From assembly GCF_039955095.1 (NCBI RefSeq), contig NZ_CP154878.1, positions 1,860,001 through 1,924,000 on the forward strand: a DNA stretch of 64,000 bases, in the 5' to 3' direction. Made by a program: the position numbers and the translations under genes. Within the stretch, counting starts at the first letter, position 1; every line of letters starts with the position of its first letter. Origin of the DNA: Limosilactobacillus sp. WILCCON 0051. Lineage in GTDB: Bacteria; Bacillota; Bacilli; Lactobacillales; Lactobacillaceae. The notes under the pieces were generated by a model. That model was not told the origin of the DNA and did not search any database. It saw nothing but the letters and a program-made list of their open reading frames with translations. Below, piece after piece: positions 1-9,044 of this stretch.

Positions 1-82
1 TACTAACTCCTCTACGATCAAAGATTACAAACTATTCTAGCAAGGACCGCCGCTAAGTGCAAGTCTCTTTTCTAATATATTT

Positions 83-997
83 CTAATTTTGTTCATCGAG
101 TTTCAGCAGCAAAGCATCTAAAGCCCCATACAGGTTGGCGTCGTTTTTGAATTTAGCCGGTTCGATCTTTGGCTTGACCATTTCTTTTTTCACGATCGGC
201 ATTGAATCTACCAGCTGGTCATATTGATTATTGATCGTCTTAATCAATATCGGCTGCGCGGAGATCCCACCACCGATAACGACCTTGTTTAAATCAACAA
301 TCGCCTGCATGCTCAAGATCAAGCAGGCAATCTGATAGCAATATTCGTTAAAGACCTTGGCGGCATCCGGATTGCCAGCTTCAATCATCCGAAAGGCCGC
401 TAAGCCATCCGCACCTTCCGGCAGACCGGATGCCTCAATTACGTCCTGAATCATTTTGACAGAAGAACCGTTAAAGCCTGCCAAGCGATCCGTGCCTTCC
501 GCCTTAAAGTTGGTTGGCACAAAATTCAGCATTCCGGCACCGGCATGCGCGCCATAGTTCAGTTTGCCATTGGTGATGATGCCGGAGCTGATGTCGGTTC
601 CCAGCAAAATGGCTGCCGCATCGGTTTCACCATGCAGATTGCCCAGCCATGATTCCGCCAAAGCTGCCGCGCGTCCTTCGTTTTCAACGGCAATCGGCAG
701 AATCTTACGGTAATGTTCCTTAAACAGTTTTGGCAGATCCCAGTTCTTCAAAAACGGCAGCGTATCGCTAAATACGACCACCTGCTTTTGCGGATCAACC
801 TTGCCGGGAACGCAGACCGCCAATCCGCTGATCTGAGCTTGGTACTGATCAATAATTGCATAAAGCGACTTCATAAATTCACTCAGGCTGCTGGTAGGCG
901 TCGGCACCTTGTCTTTTTTGGTAATCTGACCGGCGTTGTTCAGCAGGGCATACTTAATCGCTGTCCCACCGACATCGATACTTAAGAATGAATGCAT
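83..997 (-). CDS. ROK-family sugar kinase
   Basis: A 304-residue cytoplasmic kinase of the ROK family, predicted to phosphorylate a sugar with ATP. The N-terminus has the phosphate-binding DVGGT motif (residues 8-12), followed by typical ROK blocks (AVCVPGKVD, ENEGRAAALAE, LLGTDISSGIITNG). The zinc motif CxCGxxGCxE of classical glucokinases and of NagC/Mlc-type repressors is absent, and there is no N-terminal helix-turn-helix. It is therefore an enzyme of the zinc-less branch, which contains beta-glucoside kinases, and not a repressor. An AAGGAAGGGG ribosome site precedes the ATG. The gene stands alone. The substrate cannot be fixed from sequence. Confidence 0.88.
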   Translation of the reverse strand: MHSFLSIDVGGTAIKYALLNNAGQITKKDKVPTPTSSLSEFMKSLYAIIDQYQAQISGLAVCVPGKVDPQKQVVVFSDTLPFLKNWDLPKLFKEHYRKILPIAVENEGRAAALAESWLGNLHGETDAAAILLGTDISSGIITNGKLNYGAHAGAGMLNFVPTNFKAEGTDRLAGFNGSSVKMIQDVIEASGLPEGADGLAAFRMIEAGNPDAAKVFNEYCYQIACLILSMQAIVDLNKVVIGGGISAQPILIKTINNQYDQLVDSMPIVKKEMVKPKIEPAKFKNDANLYGALDALLLKLDEQN

Positions 998-1279
998 GAC
1001 TCTAGACCCCTTCCTTGATTTAACCTTTACGGGTCCATCTTACTCGTTTTAAATGATTTTTACTAGAGATATTGTGAATATTTTAGCAATTATTTGACAA
1101 ATGCCGTGCAAACGGATTCATCGTTGTTTCATCAATTATTTTTTAAACAATAGATTTTAAATTTCCACCTGACTTTTAGACACGTTTGTTTGATAATTAA
1201 CTTAATTTTGCTCGTTTCTAAAAGCCCCTCAAGGTTATAATGACATTAATAAACTGCAAGCGTAGAAAGGACGACTCCA

Positions 1280-2305
1280 ATGGAAAACAAAACCCCTCTT
1301 TGGTCAAACGATCATCCCCAAATCATCAGCAATCTGGCCCAGCATACCATCTCTAAAAGCTATTATGGTCTTGGCACCAACATCGTTTTAACGGCGTTTG
1401 GCAGTGCCGAGCAGCGCGATTTGGACGATGCCTATGCATTGATTGCCCGCTATGAAGACATCCTGACCGTCAATCGCGATCATTCAGAGCTGATGGCCGT
1501 TAATCAGGCAGCCGGCCAGCATCCCGTACAGGTTTCTCATGCCAGTTACCATCTTGCCAAAAAAGCCATTGCCATCAGCCTGGAAGACAATGGTTTTGAT
1601 GCCTTGATCGGTCCTTTGGTAAAACTGTGGCACATTGGCTTTGACGATGCTCATGTACCAAGCGAGGCGGAAATTCAAGAACGCCTTAAACTGATCGATC
1701 CACATGACGTTGAGCTAAACGACCGCGACATGACCATTTTTTTGAAAAAGCCGGGGATGGAGATTGATCTGGGCGCCATTGCCAAAGGTTATATTGCCGA
1801 TCGCATTCGTGACTTATGGCGCTCGCGTGATATTCGCGCCGGCATCATCGATCTGGGCGGCAACATTCTGATGCACGGCACAGCGCCCAAGCACCAGGAC
1901 GGCTTATGGCGAATCGGCGTTCAGGATCCTAGTGCCAAGCGTGGTCAATCGATTTTAGTAGCTGCTCTGCCGGAATGTTCAGCCGTTACCAGTGGAATCT
2001 ACGAACGTCATCTCGAAGAAAATGGGCAAGACTACCACCACATCATCGATCCGGCCACTGGTCACCCTAGAAAAACTGCACTGGCCGGCGTGACCGTCTT
2101 TTCTGGTCAATCGATTACCGGCGAGATCGAAACCGGCCGCCTTTTCTTTGCCGGTCAGCCGCTGCCAAACTGGATCAATGATCATCCTGACGTCATGGGG
2201 GCCGTTTTTGTCGATCAGGCACGCCATGTTCAAGTTGTCGGTCTCAAGCCAGATCAGGTTCGAATTATCGACCATAGCTACGACGTTCAGTTTGTCAACG
2301 ACTGA
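1280..2305 (+). CDS. apbE: FAD:protein FMN transferase (ApbE family)
   Basis: A 341-residue ApbE-family enzyme, which attaches FMN from FAD to a Ser/Thr of a target flavoprotein, as in the extracellular electron transfer or fumarate-reductase-like systems of Gram-positives. Family motifs are seen: DLGAIAKGYIADRI, GIIDLGGNILMHG, VTSGIYERH and HHIIDPATGHP, the last two belonging to the Mg/FAD site. No signal peptide or lipobox is visible, so this copy looks cytoplasmic. An AGAAAGGA ribosome site precedes the ATG. A TATAAT box at 1236-1241 is a likely -10, but its -35 is weak. No target flavoprotein is encoded next to it. Confidence 0.9.
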   Translation: MENKTPLWSNDHPQIISNLAQHTISKSYYGLGTNIVLTAFGSAEQRDLDDAYALIARYEDILTVNRDHSELMAVNQAAGQHPVQVSHASYHLAKKAIAISLEDNGFDALIGPLVKLWHIGFDDAHVPSEAEIQERLKLIDPHDVELNDRDMTIFLKKPGMEIDLGAIAKGYIADRIRDLWRSRDIRAGIIDLGGNILMHGTAPKHQDGLWRIGVQDPSAKRGQSILVAALPECSAVTSGIYERHLEENGQDYHHIIDPATGHPRKTALAGVTVFSGQSITGEIETGRLFFAGQPLPNWINDHPDVMGAVFVDQARHVQVVGLKPDQVRIIDHSYDVQFVND

Positions 2306-2388
2306 TTCTGACCAGCTTTGCGCTCTGGTATTAGCTGGCTTGTTTGACTAAGCTTTGCTGATCATGAGTCAAAACGCCGGCCGCCAGC

Positions 2389-2433
2389 AAAAAAGCCAAG
2401 CTGCCGCATCTGGGCACTTGGCTTTCCTTTTGT
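2389..2433. terminator. Bidirectional terminator between apbE and metK
   Basis: The inverted repeat AAGCCAAG (2393-2400) and CTTGGCTT (2417-2424) is flanked by an A-run on the left and a T-rich tract on the right. It can serve the two convergent genes apbE and metK. Confidence 0.75.
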
Positions 2434-2436
2434 CTT

Positions 2437-3624
2437 TTATCCTAAAATGGCTTTCAATTCGTCAACCTTGTCCAGGTGTTCCCACGGCAGATCGATATCA
2501 GTCCGGCCAAAGTGACCATAAGCAGCCGTCTTTTTGTAGATTGGGCGCTTCAAGTCAAGCATCTTAATGATTCCGGCCGGCCGCAGATCAAACGTCTTGC
2601 GTACCGCTGCAATCAGTTCAGCTTCCGAACGCGTCCCCGTCCCAAACGTATTGATTGAGATTGAGACTGGCTGGGCCACCCCAATTGCATAGGCAACCTG
2701 AATCTCCAGGCGCTTGGCATAGCCAGCCGCTACCAGGTTCTTGGCAATATAGCGGGCTGCATAGCTGGCAGAACGGTCAACCTTCGTCGCATCCTTGCCA
2801 GAGAAGGCGCCCCCGCCATGGTGAGCAGCCCCGCCATAAGTGTCCACGATGATCTTGCGACCCGTTAAACCGGCATCGCCTTGTGGACCACCAATAACAA
2901 AACGGCCGGTTGGATTGATAAAGTATTTGGTATCGTCATCCAACAGTTCGGCTGGAATCACGGCTTTGATAACTTGTTCAATAACGTCGTGACGAATCTG
3001 ATCCAAAGCAATCTCTGGGTCATGCTGCGTACTCAAAACAACCGTATCGACACGCAATGGCTTATCATTTTCATCGTATTCGACCGTTACTTCGGCCTTG
3101 GCATCAGGGCGCAGATATGGAATCGTACCATCCTTGCGCAGCTTGGCGATCTTTTGCATCAGCTTGTGACTAAGCATCAGCGTCAGCGGCATGTATTCTG
3201 GCGTTTCATCAGTAGCATAGCCAAACATCAGCCCTTGGTCGCCGGCACCAATCTTGTCTAATGGATCAACGTTGCCGCCCCGCGTTTCCAGCGAGTCGTC
3301 AACCCCTTGCGCGATGTCTGGCGACTGTTCGTCAATCGCTGTAATTACCGCACAGTTGTCGGCATCAAAGCCATATTGACCATCCGTGTAGCCAATTTCA
3401 CGAATCGTATCGCGAACGATCTGCTGGATGTTGACGTAAGCCTTAGTCGAGACCTCGCCAAATACCAGTACCAGGCCGGTCGTGACCGAGGTTTCAACCG
3501 CTACCCGGGCATCTGGGTCTTGTTCCAGCATGGCATCCAAAATTGCGTCACTGATCTGGTCGGCAATCTTGTCAGGATGTCCTTCTGAAACCGATTCGGA
3601 TGTAAATAAGTGTCGTTCAGTCAT
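2437..3624 (-). CDS. metK: S-adenosylmethionine synthase
   Basis: A 395-residue methionine adenosyltransferase, full length for the family, making SAM from ATP and methionine. Diagnostic stretches are [18 protein letters not shown] near the N-terminus, [12 protein letters not shown] (the adenine/methionine loop) and [15 protein letters not shown] (the phosphate-binding region). The start is fixed by a ribosome site, GGGGGAAT, that is part of the upstream SMK-box riboswitch. Expression is therefore expected to fall when SAM is high. The gene is monocistronic and convergent with apbE. Confidence 0.97.
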   Translation of the reverse strand: MTERHLFTSESVSEGHPDKIADQISDAILDAMLEQDPDARVAVETSVTTGLVLVFGEVSTKAYVNIQQIVRDTIREIGYTDGQYGFDADNCAVITAIDEQSPDIAQGVDDSLETRGGNVDPLDKIGAGDQGLMFGYATDETPEYMPLTLMLSHKLMQKIAKLRKDGTIPYLRPDAKAEVTVEYDENDKPLRVDTVVLSTQHDPEIALDQIRHDVIEQVIKAVIPAELLDDDTKYFINPTGRFVIGGPQGDAGLTGRKIIVDTYGGAAHHGGGAFSGKDATKVDRSASYAARYIAKNLVAAGYAKRLEIQVAYAIGVAQPVSISINTFGTGTRSEAELIAAVRKTFDLRPAGIIKMLDLKRPIYKKTAAYGHFGRTDIDLPWEHLDKVDELKAILG

Positions 3625-3630
3625 TTTGTT

Positions 3631-3715
3631 AATTCCCCCATTTTCTAAACTAAAAAGTTCGGTTATTGCGGTTACAAGGCATCTTCACAATCTGTGAATC
3701 CTATCGGGAATTTGC
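3631..3715 (-). promoter_or_regulatory. SMK-box (SAM-III) riboswitch in the metK leader
   Basis: Read on the minus strand, the leader contains TTCCCGATAGGATT, a short hairpin (TTCAC...GTGAA), GATGCCTTGTAACCG and, just before the metK ATG, GGGGGAATTAAC. These are the conserved blocks of the SMK box known from Lactobacillales metK leaders. SAM binding pairs the Shine-Dalgarno GGGGGAA with the upstream TTCCC block and blocks translation. The AT-rich linker between GTAACCG and the SD (about 30 nt) is variable in the family. Recognition rests on sequence memory of the family; a covariance-model search would settle it. Confidence 0.88.
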
Positions 3716-3825
3716 TTTATAACGTTCACCATCCTAACATATTCTCGTGATAATAAGCAATTTTTTATGATGGAATTTGTTACAATAAGGAAAACTTAAT
3801 TTTTGACCGCTCAGGAGGAATTTTT

Positions 3826-4563
3826 TTGCAAAACCTGTTATCGCATTTTAAGCTGCAAATCCAAGATATCGACTGGCGCAGTCTGCTGCCCAATGCTTTT
3901 TTAATGATGTGCTGCTGGTCTTACGTGCCCTTTGCCTATGCCATCCAGATCAAAACCACCGTCTTTTCTCACGATCTGTACAGTCTGTTTGCCTATCAGA
4001 TCTGCATTGCCCTGGCCGCCACCATTATTTTTGACCAGCAAGGCGGCTCGCTGACTTCGATTATTCCGCTGCTGATCAGCTTTTTATTTGCCATCAGCGG
4101 CTTTTTGCATGGCAACGTCTTTTTGTTTATTCTGCTTTTGCTGCCGCCCTGCTATCTGCTGATTTTTGAGCTTTATCTGCACGAATTTCAAAATCCAGTT
4201 GGGCTGCTGGTTTTCGGCCTTTTAATGACCCTCAGCATTCCAGTAGCATTCACCTTCATCTCGGTTAAGTTTTTATCGTGGAGCTATCTGCTCAAACTGA
4301 TCCCATTATTGATGATCTACTGTTTTTACTACGCCCCGCTTTTTTTATCTGATGACCCGCGTTTTCCAATGATTGAGGGCGGTCTTGGCGTGATCTTGAT
4401 TTTAACGATGCTGACGCGGCCAATCAAGGTAACGCTGCTGTTAGCCATCGCACTGGTGATCTTAGGCTGGTGGCTGTTGCAGCGCTTGATCGCAAACCCG
4501 CATAATCAAATTTTTTATACTCTGTTACAGTTGCTGACAACGATTCTGACTTTCTGGGTTTAA
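3826..4563 (+). CDS. Polytopic membrane protein of unknown function
   Basis: A 245-residue, very hydrophobic protein with roughly eight predicted membrane segments and no recognised domain. It starts at TTG (3826), seven bases after a strong AGGAGGA site (3813-3819); no in-frame ATG has a comparable ribosome site. It is divergent from metK and shares the upstream region with its riboswitch leader. A TACAAT box at 3781-3786 could be its -10. It has no obvious functional partner, as the next gene (the Fur-family regulator) is 150 bp away behind its own promoter. Confidence 0.7.
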   Translation: MQNLLSHFKLQIQDIDWRSLLPNAFLMMCCWSYVPFAYAIQIKTTVFSHDLYSLFAYQICIALAATIIFDQQGGSLTSIIPLLISFLFAISGFLHGNVFLFILLLLPPCYLLIFELYLHEFQNPVGLLVFGLLMTLSIPVAFTFISVKFLSWSYLLKLIPLLMIYCFYYAPLFLSDDPRFPMIEGGLGVILILTMLTRPIKVTLLLAIALVILGWWLLQRLIANPHNQIFYTLLQLLTTILTFWV

Positions 4564-4598
4564 ATTTTACCAGGCAGAATGCTTTTCTTTTCCCTAAA

Positions 4599-4613
4599 TT
4601 AGAATTATTATTA
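4599..4613 (+). promoter_or_regulatory. Possible PerR/Fur-type operator
   Basis: TTAGAATTATTATTA differs at two positions from the PerR box TTATAATNATTATAA. It lies about 50 bp upstream of a TATAAT box (4664-4669) that precedes the PerR-like gene, which suggests autoregulation. The region is AT-rich, so chance similarity is possible. Confidence 0.4.
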
Positions 4614-4716
4614 TCTAAAAAGAAACATTTTATTTCCTGATGCATTATCGGTCTTGACAATGCTATAATAATGACTTGTCTAATCACTTGTCTGTGAAAG
4701 GAGGATGATCGTTGCA

Positions 4717-5169
4717 ATGGCCAATTCAGAATATGAACACGCACTGCAGCATCTGCGTGAAAAACATGTCCGGCTCACCCCGCAGCGTAAACTGATTCTG
4801 CGCTATCTGATCAGTCACCACACGCACCCCAGCGTTGAGATGATCTACGCCGATTTAAAACAAGAAGCCGACAACATCAGCATGGCAACGATCTACAACA
4901 CCATCAATCTCTTGGTTGAAGATCAGCTGGTCATTGAACTGAAAAATGGTGATGGCAGCTCCCATTATGACTACTTTGGGCATCCCCACTACCATGTCGT
5001 CTGTGACAACTGCGGTTTGATCCAAGACGTTTTTGATGATCATTTCGCGGCCCTGACCAAGGATCTGCAGCAGATTACCCGCGAAAAGACCAATTTCATG
5101 GTAACCCAAAGCGATATTGAAGTTCATGGCATCTGCCCCAACTGTCAAAAAAAGCTGGGCCTCGCATAG
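4717..5169 (+). CDS. perR: Fur-family metalloregulator, PerR-like
   Basis: A Fur-family DNA-binding repressor of about 150 residues. It has an N-terminal winged helix (RLTPQRKLILRYLI, ATIYNTINLL), the metal-binding segment HPHYHVVCDNCG, and a second CPNC pair that completes the structural Zn(Cys)4 site. PerR is the most likely subtype for lactobacilli, because the P-type ATPase/Dps-like operon lies directly downstream. Fur or Zur cannot be excluded from sequence alone. An ATG at 4705 directly abuts the AAAGGAGG site, so the ATG at 4717 (MANSEYEH) is the more plausible start. Confidence 0.85.
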   Translation: MANSEYEHALQHLREKHVRLTPQRKLILRYLISHHTHPSVEMIYADLKQEADNISMATIYNTINLLVEDQLVIELKNGDGSSHYDYFGHPHYHVVCDNCGLIQDVFDDHFAALTKDLQQITREKTNFMVTQSDIEVHGICPNCQKKLGLA

Positions 5170-5247
5170 TCATAAAAGAGCAAACAAGAATGGGCAATTC
5201 ATCATGTCCTTAAAAGCACGTGTTTCCCTGACCTTTATCAAAAAATC

Positions 5248-5285
5248 AATCCTCGTCTCAGTCAGCTGAGCCGGGGATTTTTATT
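5248..5285 (+). terminator. Terminator downstream of the Fur-family gene
   Basis: AATCCTCGTCTCA pairs with TGAGCCGGGGATT around a GTCAGC loop and is followed by TTTTATTT. It separates the regulator from the metal ATPase operon, which therefore needs its own promoter. A TTGACA hexamer at 5304-5309 may be its -35. Confidence 0.8.
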
Positions 5286-5378
5286 TGGGCTATTTTTTAA
5301 AAATTGACAGGCATCAATTCATAAATTCAGCTGCCACCTTATGCTAGGAAACGAACAATTCAGGGAGGAGCTGAAATT

Positions 5379-7208
5379 ATGTTTTTTTCGCAGCATAAAA
5401 AAGGCAGCGTCGTATTAATGACGATTCTGCTGATTGCCGCTTATCTTGGCCGATTCAGCGGTCTTGACTGGCTGGACGACCTAAGTATGGTTGCAATCGC
5501 GGTTATCGGTGGTCTGCCGCTGATAGTCAGAGCAGCTGGCGCACTGCGGTTCAAAATCATTTCAATTGAGCTTTTGGTTTCAATTGCCGTCGTCAGTGCG
5601 ATTGCAATTGGCGAATACAGTGAGGCGGGCATCGTGGTCTGGCTGTTTTCAATCGGTGATTTTTTGGAAGCCGTCACGCTCAAAAAAACGCGCAAGTCGA
5701 TTCAAGAACTGGTCGATCTGGCACCCAAAACTGCACTGAAAATCAATCAGCCTCATGAGCGCGTGTTTACCGAGGTAGATATTGACGAGATTGAAAAAGG
5801 CGACTATCTGCTGGTAAAAACCGGTTCCCAGATTCCAGTCGATGGACGCGTCGTGGATGGCAGCGGCTATGCTGATCAGGCAAGCATTACCGGTGAATCA
5901 AAGCCTAGTCGCAAAACAATCGACAGCAGCGTTTTTGCCGGCACGATTCTGACCAGCGGAACCTTGGCCGTGCAAGCAGAAAAAGTCGGCGAAGATACTA
6001 CTTTTGGCAAGCTGATCGAACTGGTTGAGGAGGCCCAGGACAGTCAGACGAAAACGCAGCGCTTGATCGATCGTTTTTCGAAGTTCTACACGCCTCTAGT
6101 CTTGGCAATCGCTGCTGCAGTTGGTCTGATTACCAAAGACCTTAGGCTGGCCATCACGATTCTGGTCTTGGGCTGTCCTGGTGCTTTGGTCATCGGTGTC
6201 CCAATCTCAACCGTCGCCGGTATCGGCAGCGCGGCCAAGCAGGGCATGATTGCCAAGGGCAGTGCCGCATTAGACCAGCTGACCAAGATCGATACGCTGG
6301 TTTTTGATAAGACCGGTACGCTAACGACGGGACAGCCCAGCGTCGGTAAAGTCATCAACATTAATGGCTCTTTAGCCAAAAATCTTAAAATTCTGGCCAG
6401 CATCGAGCATGAATCCGATCACCCTTTAGCTAGGGCCATCCTTGAGTACTATCAAAAATCCGGCCAAAAAGATGCCATCTATCCGATCAGCAACAGTCAG
6501 ATCGTGGATGGACGCGGCATCAAAGCCACCGTTAACGGACAGTCGGTGCTGGTCGGCAATGAGCGTCTGCTAAATGAAGCCGGCATTGCTGCCAGCACCT
6601 CACAACTATCCGCAACCAGCTCGCATGTCTTGCTGGCCGTTAATGAAGAACTGCGATTGGCCTTAGAAGTCAGTGATCAGCTGAGGAGCGGCGTAAAAGA
6701 TGCCCTGCGCGACTTAAGAAAGCTCAAGGATTATCAACTTGTGCTGCTTTCGGGGGACAATCAAGCCGTTGCCGAAAAAACAGTAGCCGGCTTGGATTTT
6801 GACCTGGTCGTCGGCGATCTTTTACCCGTGGACAAGGCTGAATTCATCAAAAAATTGCAGGCAGCTGGACATCAAACTGCCTTTGTCGGTGATGGCATCA
6901 ATGACAGCCCGGCGCTAAGCATTGCCGATCTAGGAATTGCAATGGGCAGCGGAACCGAGGCCGCGATTGAAGTTGCCGATATTATTCTGGTCGATTCCAG
7001 CCCAACCCAGCTGCCAATTGCTGTTAAGTACGCCCAAAAAATGATGCGCAACATGTATGAAAACATCACGATTGCCCTGCTGACCGTTTTATTGCTTTTT
7101 ATTGGTCTCTTTACGGGTTATATCTACATGGCATCAGGAATGCTGGTCCACGAGTTGAGTATTTTGATCGTAATTTTAAATGGAATGCGTTTAATTCGTC
7201 ATAATTGA
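5379..7208 (+). CDS. Heavy-metal P-type (P1B) ATPase
   Basis: A 609-residue metal-translocating ATPase. It has the phosphorylation motif DKTGTLTTGQP (Asp near residue 309), the actuator motif TGES, the P1B-specific HP dipeptide (ESDHPLA) and GDGINDSPAL. The membrane metal motif is CPG (CPGALVIG, near residue 266), not CPC or SPC. This suits the Cd/Zn/Co/Fe-type subgroup but does not settle the ion. The N-terminal HMA domain is missing; a separate CxxC protein encoded 71 bp downstream may take its place. The start follows GGGAGGAG. The neighbouring PerR-like regulator and Dps-like protein suggest a role in iron or metal stress. Confidence 0.9.
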   Translation: MFFSQHKKGSVVLMTILLIAAYLGRFSGLDWLDDLSMVAIAVIGGLPLIVRAAGALRFKIISIELLVSIAVVSAIAIGEYSEAGIVVWLFSIGDFLEAVTLKKTRKSIQELVDLAPKTALKINQPHERVFTEVDIDEIEKGDYLLVKTGSQIPVDGRVVDGSGYADQASITGESKPSRKTIDSSVFAGTILTSGTLAVQAEKVGEDTTFGKLIELVEEAQDSQTKTQRLIDRFSKFYTPLVLAIAAAVGLITKDLRLAITILVLGCPGALVIGVPISTVAGIGSAAKQGMIAKGSAALDQLTKIDTLVFDKTGTLTTGQPSVGKVININGSLAKNLKILASIEHESDHPLARAILEYYQKSGQKDAIYPISNSQIVDGRGIKATVNGQSVLVGNERLLNEAGIAASTSQLSATSSHVLLAVNEELRLALEVSDQLRSGVKDALRDLRKLKDYQLVLLSGDNQAVAEKTVAGLDFDLVVGDLLPVDKAEFIKKLQAAGHQTAFVGDGINDSPALSIADLGIAMGSGTEAAIEVADIILVDSSPTQLPIAVKYAQKMMRNMYENITIALLTVLLLFIGLFTGYIYMASGMLVHELSILIVILNGMRLIRHN

Positions 7209-7279
7209 TCAGCGTCAATTACTTTAGCGTGAATCTAAAATATGATGTCATTAATCAATTATTAAAGGAGCTGAATATC

Positions 7280-7507
7280 ATGAAAAAAGTAATCTTAAAA
7301 CTAAACGATCTGTCATGTCCATCCTGCATGAGCAAGATTCAAAAAGCCGTCAGCCAGCAGCCTGGCGTAAAAGATGCCGTAGTAATGTTTAACGCTGGCA
7401 AGGTCAAGGCTGAAGTCGACGAAAAGCTGATCGCGCCTGAAAAACTGGGCAGCATCGTCAATCAGCTTGGCTATCAAGTCGAGAAAATCATCGTTAAGGA
7501 GGCCTAA
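7280..7507 (+). CDS. Small HMA-domain metal-binding protein (CopZ-like)
   Basis: A 75-residue heavy-metal-associated domain protein with the metal-binding CxxC in LSCPSC near the N-terminus and the usual ferredoxin-like pattern (KIQKAVSQQPGVKDAVV). The start at 7280 follows AAAGGAG (7264-7270); the reading frame stays open upstream but has no ribosome site there. It sits between the P-type ATPase and the Dps-like gene and is only two bases from the latter. It probably delivers metal to the ATPase, which lacks its own HMA domain. The metal identity is not determined. Confidence 0.87.
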   Translation: MKKVILKLNDLSCPSCMSKIQKAVSQQPGVKDAVVMFNAGKVKAEVDEKLIAPEKLGSIVNQLGYQVEKIIVKEA

Positions 7508-7509
7508 AT

Positions 7510-8073
7510 ATGGATTCGCTCAAAACCAACTCTGCCCAAGCATTTGCCAACGAACAAGAACGCAGCCAGCATGAGCACCACGTCCCAACTGCTGGTGCCA
7601 TGATTGGTCATATTACCGCTAATCTGGCTGTGCATGCCCTCAAGATCGAACAAGCCGTTTTATTTGCCAAGGGTCCCAGTGCACTGTTTTTAAATCAGCA
7701 TGGCCGAAGCTGGCTTCAAAGAGAACTGACATTTTGGGAGCAGATCAACCGTGCCCTGTATGCCGAAGCTGATTTGGTACCAACTACCAGTCGTGAGCTG
7801 TTAGAATACAGCATGCTTGAAGAAAACGGCGCTGCCAAATACGACAGCGGTGAGCAGCAGCTTTTTGATCTGATCAAGGATTTTGACACCCAGCTCTTGT
7901 TTATTGACCGCGCCATCAAGCTGACTGAAAAAGAAGCCCATGAAGGACAAAATCTGTTGATGAAAGAACTGTATCGCTGGATCAAAGAACAGATTGCATT
8001 GGCGCAAAGCTTTTTAGGCAACGAGCCAACCAAGGGACTGTCGATTACTGATGATGACGAAGACGATGACTAG
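7510..8073 (+). CDS. Dps/ferritin-like protein with altered metal site
   Basis: A 187-residue protein with the Dps-type four-helix pattern, ending in an acidic tail (DDDEDDD). My hand alignment to canonical Dps puts Leu, His, Trp/Ser, Asn and Leu at the positions of the ferroxidase ligands His31, His43, Asp47, Asp58 and Glu62, so only one ligand survives. It may bind DNA or protein without oxidising iron, or the alignment may be wrong by a few residues. It is the last gene of the ATPase/HMA operon (two-base gap; RBS AAGGAGG inside the preceding gene). Confidence 0.72.
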   Translation: MDSLKTNSAQAFANEQERSQHEHHVPTAGAMIGHITANLAVHALKIEQAVLFAKGPSALFLNQHGRSWLQRELTFWEQINRALYAEADLVPTTSRELLEYSMLEENGAAKYDSGEQQLFDLIKDFDTQLLFIDRAIKLTEKEAHEGQNLLMKELYRWIKEQIALAQSFLGNEPTKGLSITDDDEDDD

Positions 8074-8084
8074 GCCCCGCAGCT

Positions 8085-8264
8085 GAGCATAATCATTAAT
8101 TCCGTCAGCTACATTAATCCAGACTGCTCGCCACACCGGTAAGCTTTGACTCGATATTATTAAAACGTCCCGCGCCAGGCAGCTTTAGTTAATTTTGTCT
8201 GCCCCTGCTATAGCACCTGCTCACCAGACAGCTTTGATTAACCTTGCCTGACCCGTTATAAAAC
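8085..8264. repeat. Degenerate ~50-bp tandem repeats
   Basis: Three imperfect units share blocks such as CTCACCAGACAGCTTTGATT, CGCCAGGCAGCTTTAGTT and CCACACCGGTAAGCTTTG, followed by a TTATAAAACG-like end. The similarity is loose but resembles the clearer tandem arrays next to the other copies of the palindromic element. Confidence 0.4.
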
Positions 8265-8307
8265 GAAAAATGGACCCCGACCAGACAGCCAGGGCCCATT
8301 TTTATTT
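8265..8307. terminator. Terminator after the metal operon
   Basis: AAAAATGGACCC pairs with GGGCCCATTTTT and is followed by ATTT. It lies about 190 bp beyond the Dps-like stop codon, past the degenerate repeats. Confidence 0.65.
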
Positions 8308-8587
8308 ATCTAGTCGTGATGAAACCAGCCAACCATGATCAAACTTAATTATTTTAACTAATCGTCAACGCAGCAACGAATGGCTGGCTTGACAATTTCT
8401 TGATCGTCGGCATATCAATAGGTTAATCGTCAATAACTCGCTTGGCTTAACCATCTTATTTACCCAAATTGTCCCAAGCGAGGAAAACCGTGTAGTCGGA
8501 TGATTGCTGCTGATTAAAATCGCTTTTTCTTGCCAATTACGCTGGTTGTTTGTCGCAAAATTCGCTGTCGAGCCTAGATTCAGGTCA

Positions 8588-8928
8588 ATTATGCAAAAAT
8601 CTCTGCATAAAACATATGACAAAATCATCATTACCTACTTTTCGCGAAAATCAATGTATAAGTAGGTAAAAATCAGTGTATATTGAGTTAGGCATCCCTA
8701 ACATTACCTACAATTCGACAAAAAGGCCCCAATAGTAGGTAATTCACAAAGTCGGTCTGGCCCAATCCGCCCTTAAATATGCATATTTACCTACTATTCG
8801 AAGTAAAAACGCTGATAGTAGGTAAAGTTGAACTGAGCGAGTATGCAGTTACCTACTTCTAGAAAAAAGCAGCGTAAAGTAGGTAATTTCAGCTCCCCAG
8901 CTGCTTAAATCCCGATTTTCTTCACAAA
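8588..8928 (+). repeat. Multi-palindrome intergenic element, copy 1
   Basis: In order: a TTATGCA/TGCATAA hairpin (8588-8611), palindrome H1 (8631-8669), GTTAGG/CCTAAC palindrome (8687-8702), H2 (8704-8742), TTCACAAA (8743-8750), H3 (8787-8825), H4 (8849-8886) and a second TTCACAAA (8921-8928). H1-H3 are 39 bp and H4 is 38 bp; all have TTACCTAC/GTAGGTAA arms. H1-H2, H2-H3 and H3-H4 start distances are 73, 83 and 62 bp. It lies between two convergent genes. A small open frame on the minus strand here looks like a by-product of the repeat. Confidence 0.93.
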
Positions 8929-9009
8929 GCTGGCCAACAGATTCTCATAAAAATCGCTGCCAAACGTTCCTGCTTTCCAAAACCATCAAAAACAATCAAC
9001 GCATTAAAA

Positions 9010-9043
9010 AACTTCTCGATGACTGAACACCGAGAAGTTTATT
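9010..9043. terminator. Terminator downstream of the CycA-like permease
   Basis: AACTTCTCG (9012-9020) and CGAGAAGTT form a nine-base-pair stem around ATGACTGAACAC, with A/T-rich flanks on both sides. Confidence 0.8.
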
Positions 9044-9044
9044 T

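Noticed and set aside
1107..1120. cre-like TGCAAACGGATTCA upstream of the ROK kinase
   Set aside because: Two mismatches to the consensus and no promoter placed around it.
8365..8631. Minus-strand frame near palindromic copy 1
   Set aside because: No ribosome site or recognisable protein; it runs into the repeat and is probably a by-product.
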